A DNA stretch of 64,000 nt from Ascaphus truei (GCA_036426205.1 CM071568.1:217735123-217799122), one strand, 5' to 3'. Numbered from the stretch's first letter, positions 1 through 10,989 are shown. Numbers and translations are program-made. Notes: generated by a model from the letters alone, not told the origin.

Positions 1-127
1 TGATTCATGTTAATGATATGTCTTCGGGGATTGATGCCGAACAGAAGCTAAAGCTTAAAGAAATGATTTAACAGTATGAAAGTCGACAGACTGGATTTCA
101 CGTAAACACGGCTGATGGAAAACATAA

Positions 128-2046
128 AAGAATAAATACAACTAAAAGTCATAAAATTGGAAGGACAATAAATCTGACAGTTCAAGACCTTTAGGGCTTG
201 AATCATGAAAAATAAAATTACTTACGCAGCCATTCCTTGGTTTTGCAACGCATCGTTTACATGGCAGAAGTCAAGTGCATGTGCGTGAGAGAAGATAGAA
301 GACCTGAACTTTAGGCTCTCACGCTACTGAGATTTGGTTTTCAGCTTAATTACTTACTCATGAAGTTATTAGTATGGAAAGAGTCAAATAAGTGTTAAGT
401 TTCAGTTTCCATTCAGTAATATGAAAGTTGCTCAAGAAGCAATTGCGAGAAAATAAACAGTTTTTACAATGTTCTGGCTGAGCATAAAAAAACAAACTTT
501 TTTGTGCGTAATGTGAACTATGTATATACAAAGTCAATTTGTAAACAGAAGCAATATTTTTTTTTCTACTTGTTAATAAAAATGAAATACAAACAGTATA
601 CATATTTTATTCAAGTTACTGCGTGTCTATTGAACAGAAATGTACTGAGTGCGACGTAGAAACAGAATTTGTGCATCTTGATGTAGTGGCCTCATGAAAT
701 GAAACCCCCAGCAACACAAAATCCCTAAAACTGAGAGATATTTTTTAAAAGCTCTTCCCCAAATACTGGATTTGCCCGTTTTCAAGTTAACATTTTCTTA
801 AAAGTAAATTATTGGCCATCGAATAATGGGGACGCAGCCTTAGTAAGCATGCTAAGCCACCAGACACCTTTTAGTGCTATATGTAAAAAGGATTTAGTGA
901 TAAGCGCTAGTGCTTAAAACAACAATTAGTGTTATCAATATACAGTATATGTGACAACCCCCCTCCCCCCTCCTATATAATAAGCCAGTCTGCCAAGGAA
1001 AAGACTGACCAATACAAGTCAGATACAATGACACAAAACAAATGACCCCGGCGCCTGAAACAATAGTTTAAAACAGTGTGGAACGACATATATCAAATGG
1101 TCCGTTAGGTGATTCCGTCGTCTTCAGATAAACCCCACGAACATTCTCACAACATGCGGATAAAAAGAAATATATAGAAATATCATACATATAACTGTTA
1201 AGTACTGTAGTGATAAACATCACCTGTAACACGGACAAACTTACACACTGACAAACTAACAATTCATTAGGACAACACCTAGTGATAAGCTGAAAAACTA
1301 TTTATTAAAATACTGTACAGTATATAACAATTATGACCATAGAGAAAATGACGGCTGATTATCTAATTGGAAAAATTGAAACCCTACTCACAGCAAGCAG
1401 GATTAAACAAGCATGTAAGATAGAAAAAACAGGATATTCAGCGCTCGTGCTGTGTGATGGTGTGGATGATCCCTTTGCAGCATGTACATAAAGCGTCTCC
1501 CCAGAAACTCTCAAATCTAGGAACCCCCTTGAAAGGGGGAGGGCACCCTGAAATACAAGATAAAAATGCACAAATGCGCACCAGGGATTAGTGGGAAGTA
1601 ATTTATTAAAAATCACCAAACTGAGGGGATCCAACACCACCTCAGAACCAGCTGTGCAGCTGACGGCTAATACTACTACCAAGGAGAACACCTAATGGAG
1701 ACTAAACCCTAAGCTGCACAGTATACAAATACAGTAATTATATAAAAACATGAAAGAAAAACAAACATGAAAACAACCTATCAACAGATTTTGATAGAAA
1801 CCGCCATAGGGTTGGTCACTGGCAAGGGGAAACGGACACTCACACTGAGACAGTCGGCAGTACTTGGTACGAAATGCGTAGAGGTCACGACAGGTCATCC
1901 TGCGCGTGTATGCTGGTAAGCTGAGACGGAGCCTGCAGGAGACAGCAGCGGTTTTATCCATCTCCGCGGTGCCGAGATCCGGATCCTGTGCAGACACCGC
2001 GAGTCTGCCGACTGTCTCAGTGTGAGTGTCCGTTTCCCCTTGCCAG
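128..2046. repeat. Dispersed repeat, direct copy A (~1.9 kb)
   Basis: This stretch recurs almost entire at 2051-3950 in the same orientation, offset by about 1.91 kb. The copies differ mostly by one-base gains and losses. The end folds back: 1823-1860 is the reverse complement of 2006-2043, leaving about 145 bases between the arms. Short ORFs in both copies are not conserved in length or frame, so no protein is claimed. A module near 985-1060 (AGACTGACC, then GACACAAAACAAA and GGCGCC) resembles the end of the hammerhead retroelement at 33640-33730, so this may be a non-autonomous member of that group. The first 127 bases hold nothing I recognise. Confidence 0.75.
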
Positions 2047-2050
2047 TGCC

Positions 2051-3950
2051 CCTAAAAGTCTAAAATTGAAGGACATCAATCTGACAGTTCAGACCTTTAG
2101 GGCGTTGAATCATGAAAAATAAAAATTACTTACGCAGGCCATTCCTTGGTTTTGCAACGCATCGTTTTACATGGCAGAAGTCAAGTGCAATGTGCGTGAG
2201 AGAAGTATAGAGACCTGACTTTAGCTCTCACGCTACGAGATTTGGTTTTCAGCTCAATTACTTACTCATAAGTTTTAGTATGGAAAGAGTCAAATAAGTG
2301 TTAAGTTCTAGTTCCATTCATATATGAAAGTTGCTCAAGAAGCAATTGCTAGAAGAATAAACAGTGTTTTACAATGTCTGGCTGAAGCAACAAAACTTTT
2401 TTTGTGCGTAATGTGAACTATGTATATACAAAGTCAATTTGTAAACAGAAGCAATATTTTTTTTTCTACTTGTTAATAAAAATGAAATACAACAGTATAC
2501 TATTTTATTCAGTTACTACTGCGTGTCTATTGAACAGAAATTTACTGAGTGCGACGTGAAACAGAATTTGTGCATCTTATGTAGTGGCCTCATGAAATGA
2601 AACCCCACAACACAAAATCCCTAAACTGAGAGATATTTTTTAAAAGCTCTTCCACAAATACGGATTTGCGCCTTTTTCCAAGTTAACATTTTCTTAAAAG
2701 TAATTATTGGCCATGATAATGGGACGCAGCCTTAGTAAGCATGCTAAGCCACCAGACACCTTTTAGTGCTATATGTAAAAAGGATTTAGTGATATTAGCG
2801 CTAGTGCTTAGAAAACTAATTAGTGTTATCAATATACAGTGATATGTGACAACCCCCCTCCCCCCTCCATATATATAAGCCAGTCTGCCAAGGGAAAAGA
2901 CTGACCAATACAAGTCAGATACAATGACACAAAACAAATGAACCCGGCGCCTGAAACAATAGTAATTATAAACAGTGTGGAATCTGACATATATAAATGT
3001 CCAGTTAGGTGATCCGGTCGTCTTCAGATAAACCCCACGAACAGTCTCACAACATGCGGATAAAAGAAAGATATAGAAAATATCATAGCATATAACTGTT
3101 AAGTACTGTAGTGATAAACATAACTACTGTAACACGGACAAACTTACACACTGACAAACTAACAATTCATTAGGACAACACCTAGTGATTAACTGAAAAC
3201 TATTTATTAAAATACTGTACAGTATATAACAATTATGACCATAGAGAAATGACGCCTGATTATCTATTGGAAAATTGAAACCCTACTCACAGCAAGCAGG
3301 ATTAACACAGCATTTAAGATAGAAAAACAGGAGATTCGCGCTCCGTAGCTGTGGATGTTGTGGATGATCCCTTTGCAGCATGTACATAAAGCGTCTCCCC
3401 AGAAACTCTCAAATCTAGTGAACCCCCCTTAAAGGGGAGGGGGGCACCCTGAAATACAAGATAAAAAATGCACAAATGCGCACCAGGGATTAGTGGAAGG
3501 TAATTTATTAAAAATACACAAAAACTGAGGGGATCCAACACCACCTCAGCACCGCTGTGCAGCTGGACGGCTAAGTACTACCAAGGAGAACACCTAATGG
3601 AGACTAAACCCTAAGCTGCACAGTATACAAATACGTAAATTATATAAAAAATGAAAGAAAAAACAAACATGAAAACAACCTATCAACAGATTTGTAGAAA
3701 CCGCCATAGGGTTGGGCACTGGCAAGGGGAAACGGACACTCACACTGAGACAGTCGGCAGTACTTGGTACGAAATGCGTAGAGGTCACGACAGGTCATCC
3801 TGCGCGTGTATGCTGGTAAGCTGAGACGAGCCTGCAGAGACAGCAGCGGTTTTATCCATCTCCCGCGTGCCGAGATCCGGATCCTGTGGCAACACCGCAG
3901 TCTGCCGACTGTCTCAGTGTGAGTGTCCGTTTCCCCTTGCCAGTGCCCAA
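2051..3950. repeat. Dispersed repeat, direct copy B (~1.9 kb)
   Basis: Second copy of the 128-2046 unit, joined to copy A just after its snap-back end. The join could be a genomic tandem duplication or an assembly duplication. The indel-rich differences favour unpolished sequence over long divergence. No supported gene lies inside. Confidence 0.75.
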
Positions 3951-4208
3951 CCCTATGGCGGTTTCTATACAAATCTGTTGATAGGTTGTTTTCATGTTTG
4001 TTTTTTTCTTTCATGTTTTTTATATAAATTTTACTGTATTTGTATACTGTGCAGCTTAGGGTTTAGTCTCCATTAGGTGTTCTCCTTGGTAGTACTTAGC
4101 CGTCCAGCTGCACAGCTGTTCTGAGGTGGGGTTGGATCCCCTCAGTTTTTGTGTATTTTTAATAAATTACCTTCCACTAATCCCTGGTGCGCATTTGTGC
4201 ATTTTTTA
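3470..4208. repeat. Inverted repeat (snap-back), centre near 3860
   Basis: 3470-3760 reads back as its reverse complement at 3899-4208. For example CTGGCAAGGGGAAACGGACA near 3719 returns on the other strand near 3945. Copy A contains only the short inner part of this fold, so the longer arm here is either element structure or a long-read fold-back artefact. Confidence 0.75.
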
Positions 4209-4515
4209 TTATCAAGCATGTAAGATACTTGCTATCCAAAACAGCTGGCTGCAAACAGCAAAGGGACACTCCGCCAAAGTACTTGCTTGGAGCTGTTGGT
4301 GTAAATTATCAGGTCCCTTTCACGTCAGTCTCGTGGTCCGCAGCGGTGGTTAGAACTGTCCCTCGGGGGTATTCGCGTCAACACTGCTCGTATGGTTGCT
4401 CAAACTTTCCCCGTGTTCTCCTCAGGCGTGAAGCACGGAAGTAGTTGTTGCTGCTGCTATAAACAGTTCTGTATAGTCTCAAATCTCAGATCAAATGGTG
4501 ACAACCTTCATCTAT

Positions 4516-4562
4516 ACCCTACGCGTTTCGTGAAAAAAACATCTCTTCCTCAGGGGGTTTAT
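4516..4562 (-). ncRNA. Hammerhead ribozyme motif, probably decayed
   Basis: On the minus strand the core CTGAGGA (4547-4553) is followed by GAAACGCGTAGGG (4531-4519). The core box, GAAA box, ACGCGT helix III and a CCC/GGG helix I are present. Helix II is not: the bases between the boxes give only isolated G-C pairs around a T-run, so folding is doubtful. It is probably a remnant of a non-autonomous retroelement at 4210-4610. Confidence 0.6.
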
Positions 4563-4613
4563 GGTTGAATGGATATGTCTCCTAATTTATACCCTCAGTA
4601 ATTAACTTATAGG

Positions 4614-5192
4614 TGTAGCCATGGCTGGTTTCTGGCTACCAGTCTGCCCTTCTCCTGGACCTGGTTCCTGCTTTTCCTGTACTTAAGAAGCCGCACAGCC
4701 CAAATTCAGCAGTTGCCTCTACCCTTGAGAAAGGCTGGTATACCCCAACAACTGTGCAGGGCTCTGTCAGTTTGTACTTCCTCCCCAAAGGAGTAAGGGA
4801 AGAGCAAGGACTGCGTCAGGGCCCCTTGGCTTGGAGTGAAGGTCCAGGGTACATCCTGAGGGTGAAGGCCCTAAGAATTGCCTGCTGTTGTGAAGCTGTA
4901 AGATCTGCAGTGCGCTAATAAAGTGTTCCCGTGTTTTACTATTCTGAGACTGCAATCTATCAGAGGAAGGGTAATGAAGTTCTCCTGCAGGGATTGTCCC
5001 CCATATCTCTGGGGTCTGCAAGAGATGAAGGCGCTGTCACCGGGAGTACGAATCAGTTATTACTCCAGAAGCCTATTCTGACTTCCTCCACAACACCGCT
5101 GGAGACTCAGATCTACTGTGAGCCAGCAGGTATGCCCCACACCATGTAGCAGTGAAATCTCCCAGGGGGGTGGGGGGGAGACATGTGTTACA
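4614..5192 (+). mobile_element. Solo LTR-like element (family shared with 53614-54350)
   Basis: The segment begins TGTAGCC and ends GTTACA, typical LTR-style TG...CA ends. AATAAA at 4917-4922, followed by GTGTTCC, is a polyadenylation signal placed as in an LTR R region. The downstream block with GTTCTCCTGCAGG and a GAGATG-AGGCGCTG motif is shared with 53614-54350, which supports a repeat family. No convincing target-site duplication is seen: the flanks are TATAG and TACAG, offset by one base. The 81-85 aa ORFs across it are not conserved between copies. Confidence 0.6.
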
Positions 5193-5425
5193 TACAGCCG
5201 TGGCCCCTTTTAGTCTCCAACATCTCCGAATTTTTTCGGGGATTTTTTCCAAATGCCACGCACTTCACCGCACTTCACCACGTTCATGCCGCATTCTGAC
5301 TGCATTCATATCGCATTCATGTTGCATTCACACCCGCGGTTGATGTGTTTATTGATAATGGTTCGGATTTAATTGGTTGCAATTCTTCGCGTATCCACCA
5401 GATGGCAGATATTCATGAATAGTAA

Positions 5426-5436
5426 TGCGCATGCGC
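5426..5436. promoter_or_regulatory. NRF1-like palindrome TGCGCATGCGC
   Basis: TGCGCATGCGC matches the core of the NRF1 consensus. It lies about 165 bases upstream of the forkhead ATG at 5599. Two similar sites occur downstream, near 6358-6370 and 6418-6430. This is a sequence match only; binding is inferred. Confidence 0.35.
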
Positions 5437-5598
5437 TTCAGTAATGTGTCGACTTGCAGGTGTTTAAAAGAATACCACAGTGGTCCATTGTAAATTGGCC
5501 TTGGGACTGAAGAAGTTACAATAATGTATAAATGTAGGCTTTTCATATTAAAACTAAATGCGCAGTGTTTGGTGTTCTATTGTCCTGAGAGTTCCGAG

Positions 5599-6165
5599 AT
5601 GAGTTCTCAACTGCAGTCCGTGTTCCAAAAACCCGACAGAACGTACGCTTATTTAATATGGGCCGCGATCAATGCAACAGATGATAAGATGGCAACAGTT
5701 GGTCAAATTTATCAGTATTTTATCGAAAACTATGACTTTTACAAATTTTCATCAGATGCTCATGTGTGGTAGCGTGCAATAAGGAAAAAGTTATGTATCG
5801 ATCCATGTTTTTTTCGTATTGATACCGATGTTATTGGAGGGTATTGGTGTGTATCACCGGATTTTTCCCGTATCTATGATCATGGAGACTTCAAAAGGCG
5901 AATGGTCATGTTAAAACCAACTAAGAAACATCAGTCGCAGGCAAGCAATGCGCCAGCACCAGCACCGGCTTCCAATAATGGTCCGACCGTCAGTGAAAAC
6001 CTGGTGACCGACAACCCTTGCTGTCTGTCCCCGCCCGGATACCTGCAGCCTGAGCCGGATTTCGCTTACAGATTCCAGCAAGCTTGCATGTACCTAAGCG
6101 ATTTCCAGCCTCATCAGCTGACTACAGGTGTAGTAGTCCTGCTGTCACCTGTCAACTACGTATAG
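5599..6165 (+). pseudogene. Divergent single-exon forkhead (Fox) protein with one in-frame TAG
   Basis: An ATG at 5599 opens a frame running to a stop at 6163-6165 (188 sense positions), interrupted once by TAG at 5770-5772. The N-terminal part carries a forkhead DNA-binding domain: KPDRTYAYLIWAAINATDDK aligns with the KPPYSY-LI-MAI start, GQIYQYFIENYDFYK with helix 2, IRKKLCIDPCFFRI with the IRHNLS-CF helix 3 region, and GGYWCVSP with the G-YW-LDP wing. The stop follows VW, where most forkhead proteins have WQNSIRHNLS, so it replaces the Gln codon (CAG to TAG needs one transition). The ~80-residue tail is Ala/Pro-rich and then tyrosine-rich. No intron is seen. The rest of the frame is open, which is striking in a window full of indels. 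It could be a recent pseudogene, a null allele or a retained lineage-specific gene with a base error. I cannot assign it to a named Fox class. Confidence 0.8.
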
Positions 6166-6357
6166 AATCAAGAATACGGGACAGGCAGTGGCTCAGCGCC
6201 AGCTGATTGGTAAAGTCTATGGTGAGTACAGTAATGTTGCCGTATTTTATTCTGTTTTGAAATATCAATATCAATGCACAGTCAAGCGATTCTCCTGTTA
6301 GCAATAGCATTGGCTGAGCAGCTTCTACAGTAGCTACTGAACAATTGGTGTAAAGCT

Positions 6358-6430
6358 AGGCGCATGCGCATTGGAACCTTCTTGAAATGCATATGCGTGT
6401 CCTCACTTCGACAGTAGGCGCATGCGCATG
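6358..6430. promoter_or_regulatory. Two NRF1-like GCGCATGCGCA sites
   Basis: GCGCATGCGCA occurs twice about 60 bases apart, 200-270 bases past the forkhead stop. With the copy at 5426 this makes three near-identical CpG-containing palindromes within 1 kb. An 81-residue ORF at 6387-6632 starts between them but has no recognisable domain, so no gene is called. Confidence 0.3.
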
Positions 6431-6885
6431 TGAACAGGAGACGCCCCCCGAGAAAATTATTGATGGGACTGACTGTGGGAACTTCTTTAGGGGACTGACT
6501 GACCATTACAGTAAAACTTTTACTTTTGTTTTTCCTCAGAAAAGAAAACTTTGTCATCTCATGCGGAAAACGGCAAATGGAGGGATTCGATGGATAATAT
6601 CGCTTTGTGTAACAATGCCTGCACATTGCTGAATCTGATTAAAAAAAAAAACACGTACCGGAGTCTACAGTTTTGTGGCCGTTGTTATTGATTAGGATAG
6701 AATACTGTAACTGAGAGCTTCATAGAAAACCTGAAACAGTATGCTGTTGTTTTCAGACCGTATACAATACTTTTTTATATATACTGTATAATAAACCCAA
6801 AAAATAAAAAGTATGCATTTATTCTACATGTATTCCAGTACATATGTGTATTCTATACCCGTACAGCATGTATTGTTTAAATACT

Positions 6886-6990
6886 CTTGTGATGTACTGT
6901 ACAGTGCTGAGCATGCCTACAGTATAGAGTACAGTACTGTACAGTATGCCTGGACAGTACTGTACAGTATGTTCTAGAAACACTGTATTT
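6886..6990. repeat. Cluster of TACTGTACAGTA palindromes
   Basis: ACTGTACAGT and close variants recur four or more times in ~100 bases. The same hexamers (ACTGTA/TACAGT) are also frequent elsewhere, for example near 1310, 3217 and 7183. No function is assigned. 6640-7210 otherwise holds only AT-rich sequence. Confidence 0.5.
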
Positions 6991-7213
6991 TGTTACAGTA
7001 TAAAAGGAGACAATCGAACAATTTAAAACAAATCAACATTTTCTTTTATTGGTGAAGTAAGTACAAAAACATTTATTTACAAATACAATTTAAAAACATT
7101 TTAAGTGTACAGCAATTCAAAACATTAACAGGTGTATGGTTTACTGCTAGTGAAAACATTTATGTACAGAAAGTCAAAACATTTACAGTAGGATGGTGTA
7201 CAGAACAGTCAGT

Positions 7214-7325
7214 CAGGCCTGCACAACTCCAGTCCTCGAGGGCCGCAAACAGGCCCGGTTTTAAGGATAACCTTGAAAACCGGGCCTGTTTGCGGCCCCC
7301 GGGTCTGGAATTGTGCAGGTCTTGT
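7214..7325. mobile_element. Short hairpin MITE (~110 bp)
   Basis: The segment is an imperfect palindrome centred on AAGGATAACCTT (7263-7274). CAGGCCTGCACAACTCCAG at the left returns as CTGGAATTGTGCAGGTCTTG at the right, and GGGCCGCAAACAGGCCCGG pairs with CCGGGCCTGTTTGCGGCCC. The near-complete self-complementarity and CAG-type ends fit a hAT-like MITE. The target duplication is unclear. Confidence 0.7.
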
Positions 7326-7828
7326 GTACAGTAGGTAAAAATATTTCTTTATTAATACAAGTTAAAACACGCAACATCTCCTTTATTAAAGTACAGAAAG
7401 TCAAAACATGTACAGCACAGCAGTATGGTGTTATTACAAAAAAATTCTGCCCTTTCAGCCCAAGAAACCTATTGGATTCATAAGTTAGAAACTTTATCAC
7501 CGAAATGGTTAAATGAAGATGTGGATGTTTGGGCTCTTTACTAAATATTCCCCTTCTTTTCCCAATTCTCTTTCTTGTTGACGATATTGTTATGGTCTAT
7601 GATCTGAATGTATTTTAATTTGTGTTTCTTTTATTCTAGATCTTCTATTTTAGATTTTTTATTATTATTATGTCTAATATTAATAAATTGTTTGTTCAAT
7701 TGTATCTCTATGATTATTTCTCCAGATGGAATGACTGTCACCCTGCCAACCTGATTGAAAGCTAGAGGCTAATTAGCCAACCAATGGCGGAAGCTTGTGG
7801 GGTATTTAGTGCCTCTGAGAAATAATAT

Positions 7829-7878
7829 GTGTTTCCCTGATGAAGTAGTGTAGTGCTACGAAACGCGTAGGATAAATC
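7829..7878 (+). ncRNA. Hammerhead ribozyme, type I, apparently intact
   Basis: CTGATGA (7837-7843), one extra A, helix II GTAG/CTAC (7845-7848 with 7856-7859, loop TGTAGTG), GAAA (7860-7863), self-complementary ACGCGT (7863-7868) as helix III, and GTA (7867-7869) as the cleavage triplet. Helix I pairs TCC before the core with GGA after the cleavage site. All conserved core bases are present. Cleavage is predicted between 7869 and 7870. The minimal helix III suggests that activity needs a dimer, as reported for similar retroelement hammerheads. Confidence 0.85.
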
Positions 7879-7978
7879 ATATGCCGATGCTTATTAGGGT
7901 GTTTTAATATTCTTGCTAATTTCAGCTTTATATGAACTGTTTTTAGTCCTGTACACCGGGCCGCCCAAATTGCCCCCG

Positions 7979-7986
7979 TGACGTCA
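7979..7986. promoter_or_regulatory. TGACGTCA (CRE/ATF-type palindrome) downstream of hammerhead
   Basis: A perfect TGACGTCA lies ~110 bases after the predicted cleavage site. Four other hammerhead elements here have the same palindrome on the same side (21391, 34281, 35370, 47350), so it is probably part of the element's promoter. Confidence 0.5.
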
Positions 7987-8649
7987 CAGCGAGACGCCTG
8001 TGGAGGAGCGACCGCACTCCAGCTGAGACACCGCTGTAGAAGTAACTGCTCCCGGCTGCTGCTGTGCCGGTGTCAGAGCACACTTGAAGTGTCGGGCTGT
8101 CTCCTTCATTACAACACCCAGGACTAGCGCTGTGCATGCCAAAGATCACAAACTTTTGATCCTCTGGAGACCATCTGACCGAGGGAGGTTCTCTGCCAAG
8201 AAGGGCTCATCACGTCTGGCTGCACTTGCCCTAACCAACAGAGGAGGAACTTTTAAGACGTCATACGAGTTACTTACCAGAGGGACATGTTCCTGGATCC
8301 AGCACTGTACTTGCTGACTGGTAACCTGTGTGCTCTGCACAATCAATGCTCATGTTTTAATCTCTTGATGTACGCAGAATATTTACCCCTTACTTTATGT
8401 ATTAACACTTTGATATACTTTACCATTTGCGTTTTGCGCTGTTTCTTTTGTTTCCATTTCTCCAGTGCTTCGGGGTGCTGAGCCACCCCCTTATTAACGG
8501 CTGCAGACGCCATCACTAGCAATTGGTCACGGTTTTGTATGACTTTAATTATTTTGTCACACTGTGGTAATTTGTTGCTCTAACTATTTCGTTTAAACTC
8601 AAGGGTTTGTGCATTATGCAATATGGAAAATAGCTGAAGCGCTCAAATG

Positions 8650-9062
8650 CAGGTATATCTCAAAATGATAATAAGCCAGACCACTGTACCAGGGTACTAA
8701 CAATTGATATAGTACCTATTGTGTCATATAATGGGTACTATCCTCCTGAAGACAGGGGGTGTGTGGTGCAACCCACTCACCATCAGTCTCATTGGCAGGT
8801 TCCCCTGAAAAATATGCAAATACTCACATCCTGGTAGGGCAGGCAGGCAGGCTGTGCAGCTACTCAATGCAATACAGGGAAAAGGGAGACCAAAAAGCGC
8901 ACCAGCACAAACGGAGCAGGAAGAAACCAGGACAAAAAAAATGATTAAAAGGGCACTTTAATGTGGCAAAAGACCCATCCAATGCATTTCGAACGTCGCA
9001 GCGTTCTTTTTCAAGCATTTTTTTTGGTGCATTATGCACCTTATCACTTGATATCATCACTT
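8650..9062 (-). mobile_element. Non-autonomous hammerhead-type retroelement, truncated into L1
   Basis: AAAAAGCGCACCAGC near 8893 is a GCGC-box end. A hammerhead-like motif lies at 8972-9022, and the element abuts L1 ORF2 sequence at about 9063. The orientation is minus. No TGACGTCA is seen. Small ORFs here are not conserved in other copies. Confidence 0.5.
8972..9022 (-). ncRNA. Hammerhead-like motif with U3/A8 core variant
   Basis: Minus strand: TTGAAAA replaces CTGANGA. It is followed by A, a 5-bp helix II GAACG/CGTTC with loop CTGCGA, GAAA, and palindromic ATGCAT as helix III with a following T as the cleavage base. Relative to the consensus, C3 is U and G8 is A, which preserves a possible 3-8 pair. 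Helix I is weak (C-G, mismatch, T-A, A-T). Activity is uncertain. Confidence 0.55.
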
Positions 9063-9952
9063 GTGGTTGTTTAGTTGCGCACTTTAATTCTTTATCACCT
9101 CCATAAAGGAGCTGTACATTTCTGTCAGGTGGGGGATCAGTAGTGGTAGGAACCTTTTATAGTAGATGTTGGAGAAGCCTTCCGGGCCCGGGGCTTTGGA
9201 GACTTTTAATGTTTTTACTGCCTCTGTCAGTTCCTTCTGTGATATTTTTTGCATTTAAAGCTGTGTTTTCTGTGTCTGACAATTTTGGCAGGTTGCAATT
9301 ATCTAGATATTTCTCAATTCTCTCCGAGTTTGTTGCCTGGGATTTTTCTCCCTGGGGCCTTAGATTATATAATTTGGTATAGAAGTTTTCGAACTCCAGC
9401 GCAATTTTCTTTTCGTTATAGGCAATATTGCCCCTTTTATCCTTGATTGCTGTGATTTGTGACCTGACCCTCACTCCCCTCAGTCTACTAGCCAAAAGCT
9501 TGTCTGCTTTGTTACCCTTGTCGTAGTAGCACTGTTTGGTCCACCTCAGTGCTCTTTCTACATCGTCAAATTGGGTCTGTTTTAACTCCGTTCTGGCGGC
9601 TGTTAGTGCCTTATACCTTCTTTTCGAGAGGTTTGTGGAGTTGTTCTAAGTTTGTGACTTTGTTAGTCAAATCTTTGAATATTTTTAGTTTAGATTTTTT
9701 TCTATGTGAAGCAATCAATATAAGTTTGCCTCTAAGCGTAGCTTTGTGGGCCTCCCAGAGTATTGCCGGGGAAGAGACTGTGCCTTTGTTCAAGGTGAAA
9801 TATTCTTTGATCTCTTGCCTAAATTTGGATTCGATTTCTGGGTGGTTCAGCAGGGAGTCGTTTAATCTCCAGTGATCTCCAGGGAGGGAGGGGGAGGGGG
9901 GACCTTGTAACATGGTTAAACACTTATCACAACTTTTATAATTACTGTACAT
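9063..9952 (-). pseudogene. L1-like LINE ORF2 fragment (linker and start of reverse transcriptase)
   Basis: Minus-strand frames 9952-9611 and 9495-9157 carry sequence typical of L1-clade ORF2 between the endonuclease and reverse transcriptase. WRLNDSLLNHPEIESKF, WEAHKATLRGK and ASRLRGVRVRSQITAIKDKR are recognisable, and the frame then reaches SPGP, the start of the conserved PGPDG block. Another frame continues with FSNIYYKRF and LTEMYSSF up to ~9075, where the element is cut off by a hammerhead element. At least two frameshifts break it. It belongs to the same minus-strand element as ORF1 at 11380-12215. Catalytic RT motifs (the YADD box) are absent. Confidence 0.8.
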
Positions 9953-9959
9953 AACAAAA

Positions 9960-10985
9960 TTTACTGAGAAATTTCTTTCACCACCATTTAACGAGTGGGT
10001 TTCCCGTACTGTAAACAGTCCATGGTCAATTGCGAGTTGGGTCTACCTAACACGAGAACCGGAATGCAGGAAGAGTGTGTACAACAAGGGTATAAAATAA
10101 ACTTAGGGTAACGTCCATATAGTAAACCGTTTATCCTGCCTTTCAATAGTCCAAGATCGCGTATGAATGATTAAATACTAAACTTTTCCAAACTAGGCAG
10201 GGGAGTCTCCTACCACTTACTTATAGAGGAGCGTATTAACTGGGGAAAGCCTGAGGGCCATGGGAAACTCCCATATTCGATAATCAAAGCCAGAACTCGT
10301 GGTGGCCCAGGCGTGTTATTAATTTAGGGTGGGATTGGGGTCAGCGCCCTATAGCTATACACAGGGAGGAAGTGTTTAAGTCGGGCTTAAAAGTTCTGTC
10401 CCCCAGAAAGCCCACCTCTGACCTGTGTTTGATGATAACCGGGTATGTGCACTGCGGTTCTTCTTGTCTGGGGCTGCCCGGTAGGCCTCTGTAGCTCCCC
10501 ATCAGCTCCCCCCCACACCCCAGAACCAACGCTGGAGGCCCCCAATGGCCCCAAACCTCAGCCCCCCCTCCCATCGCGTCAAACAAAAACAGGTTAACAG
10601 CTTCCGCAGCCATCAGCGATCCCGTCAACGGCATTGCCGGAGCGTCTGGGGAGGTCGACGGGTCTCTCAAACTCCTCGGTCGGGCAGTTGATTCTTCTGG
10701 ACATTTTGATCCGCCAGCCTCTCTGAAGCCCTGACAGGGCCCCCCCCACATGGCCCGGTCGCCGAGAGTCCGATAGGTTCGATAGGTCCAATCTCTGTGG
10801 GGCCGGAAGTTCCATGTCGAGCTCCGGTTGTCTGATGGATAGTTGTCTGCCGTTTCTCGGCACAATTAGCCGAAATGGGAATCCCTATCTGTATTTTAAA
10901 CCTCTCTCTCGTAGTAGTGTAGTTAGAGGTTTTAACTCTCGGCGCCTCTCAATAGTTGCCCTAGCGAGATTGTTAAAAATTTGTA
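9960..10985. other. Unassigned insert within the minus-strand L1-like element
   Basis: This ~1 kb separates ORF2 from ORF1 sequence of the L1-like element and is not recognisably L1. A 174-codon frame at 10341-10865 (minus) is rich in Pro, Gly and Arg, overlaps another open frame and has no known motif, so it is not called a gene. Confidence 0.4.
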
Positions 10986-10989
10986 GGGG

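Larger units (their letters stand above)
7829..8490 (+). mobile_element. Non-autonomous hammerhead retroelement (Penelope-associated type)
   Basis: The element has the layout seen repeatedly in this window: a hammerhead (7829-7878), TGACGTCA at 7979-7986, several hundred bases of non-conserved DNA, then a GCGC box in a T-rich end (TTTGCGCTGTTTC near 8430). No reverse transcriptase is encoded, so it would depend on an autonomous partner such as the Penelope-like element at 20672-25136. ORFs of 60-80 codons overlap on both strands and are treated as chance. Confidence 0.55.

Noticed and set aside
5524..5772. Starting the forkhead ORF at 5524
   Set aside because: The upstream 25 residues are unlike forkhead N-termini. 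The ATG at 5599 (MSSQLQSVFQKP) sits just before the domain and is the simpler start, though not proven.
7837..7870. TGATGA boxes read as C/D-box snoRNA C boxes
   Set aside because: No D box (CTGA) with terminal stem at the right spacing. The full hammerhead core, GAAA box and helices explain the motif.
10341..10865. 174-codon minus-strand ORF as a host gene
   Set aside because: Overlaps another open frame on the same strand, has no motif and lies inside a broken LINE.
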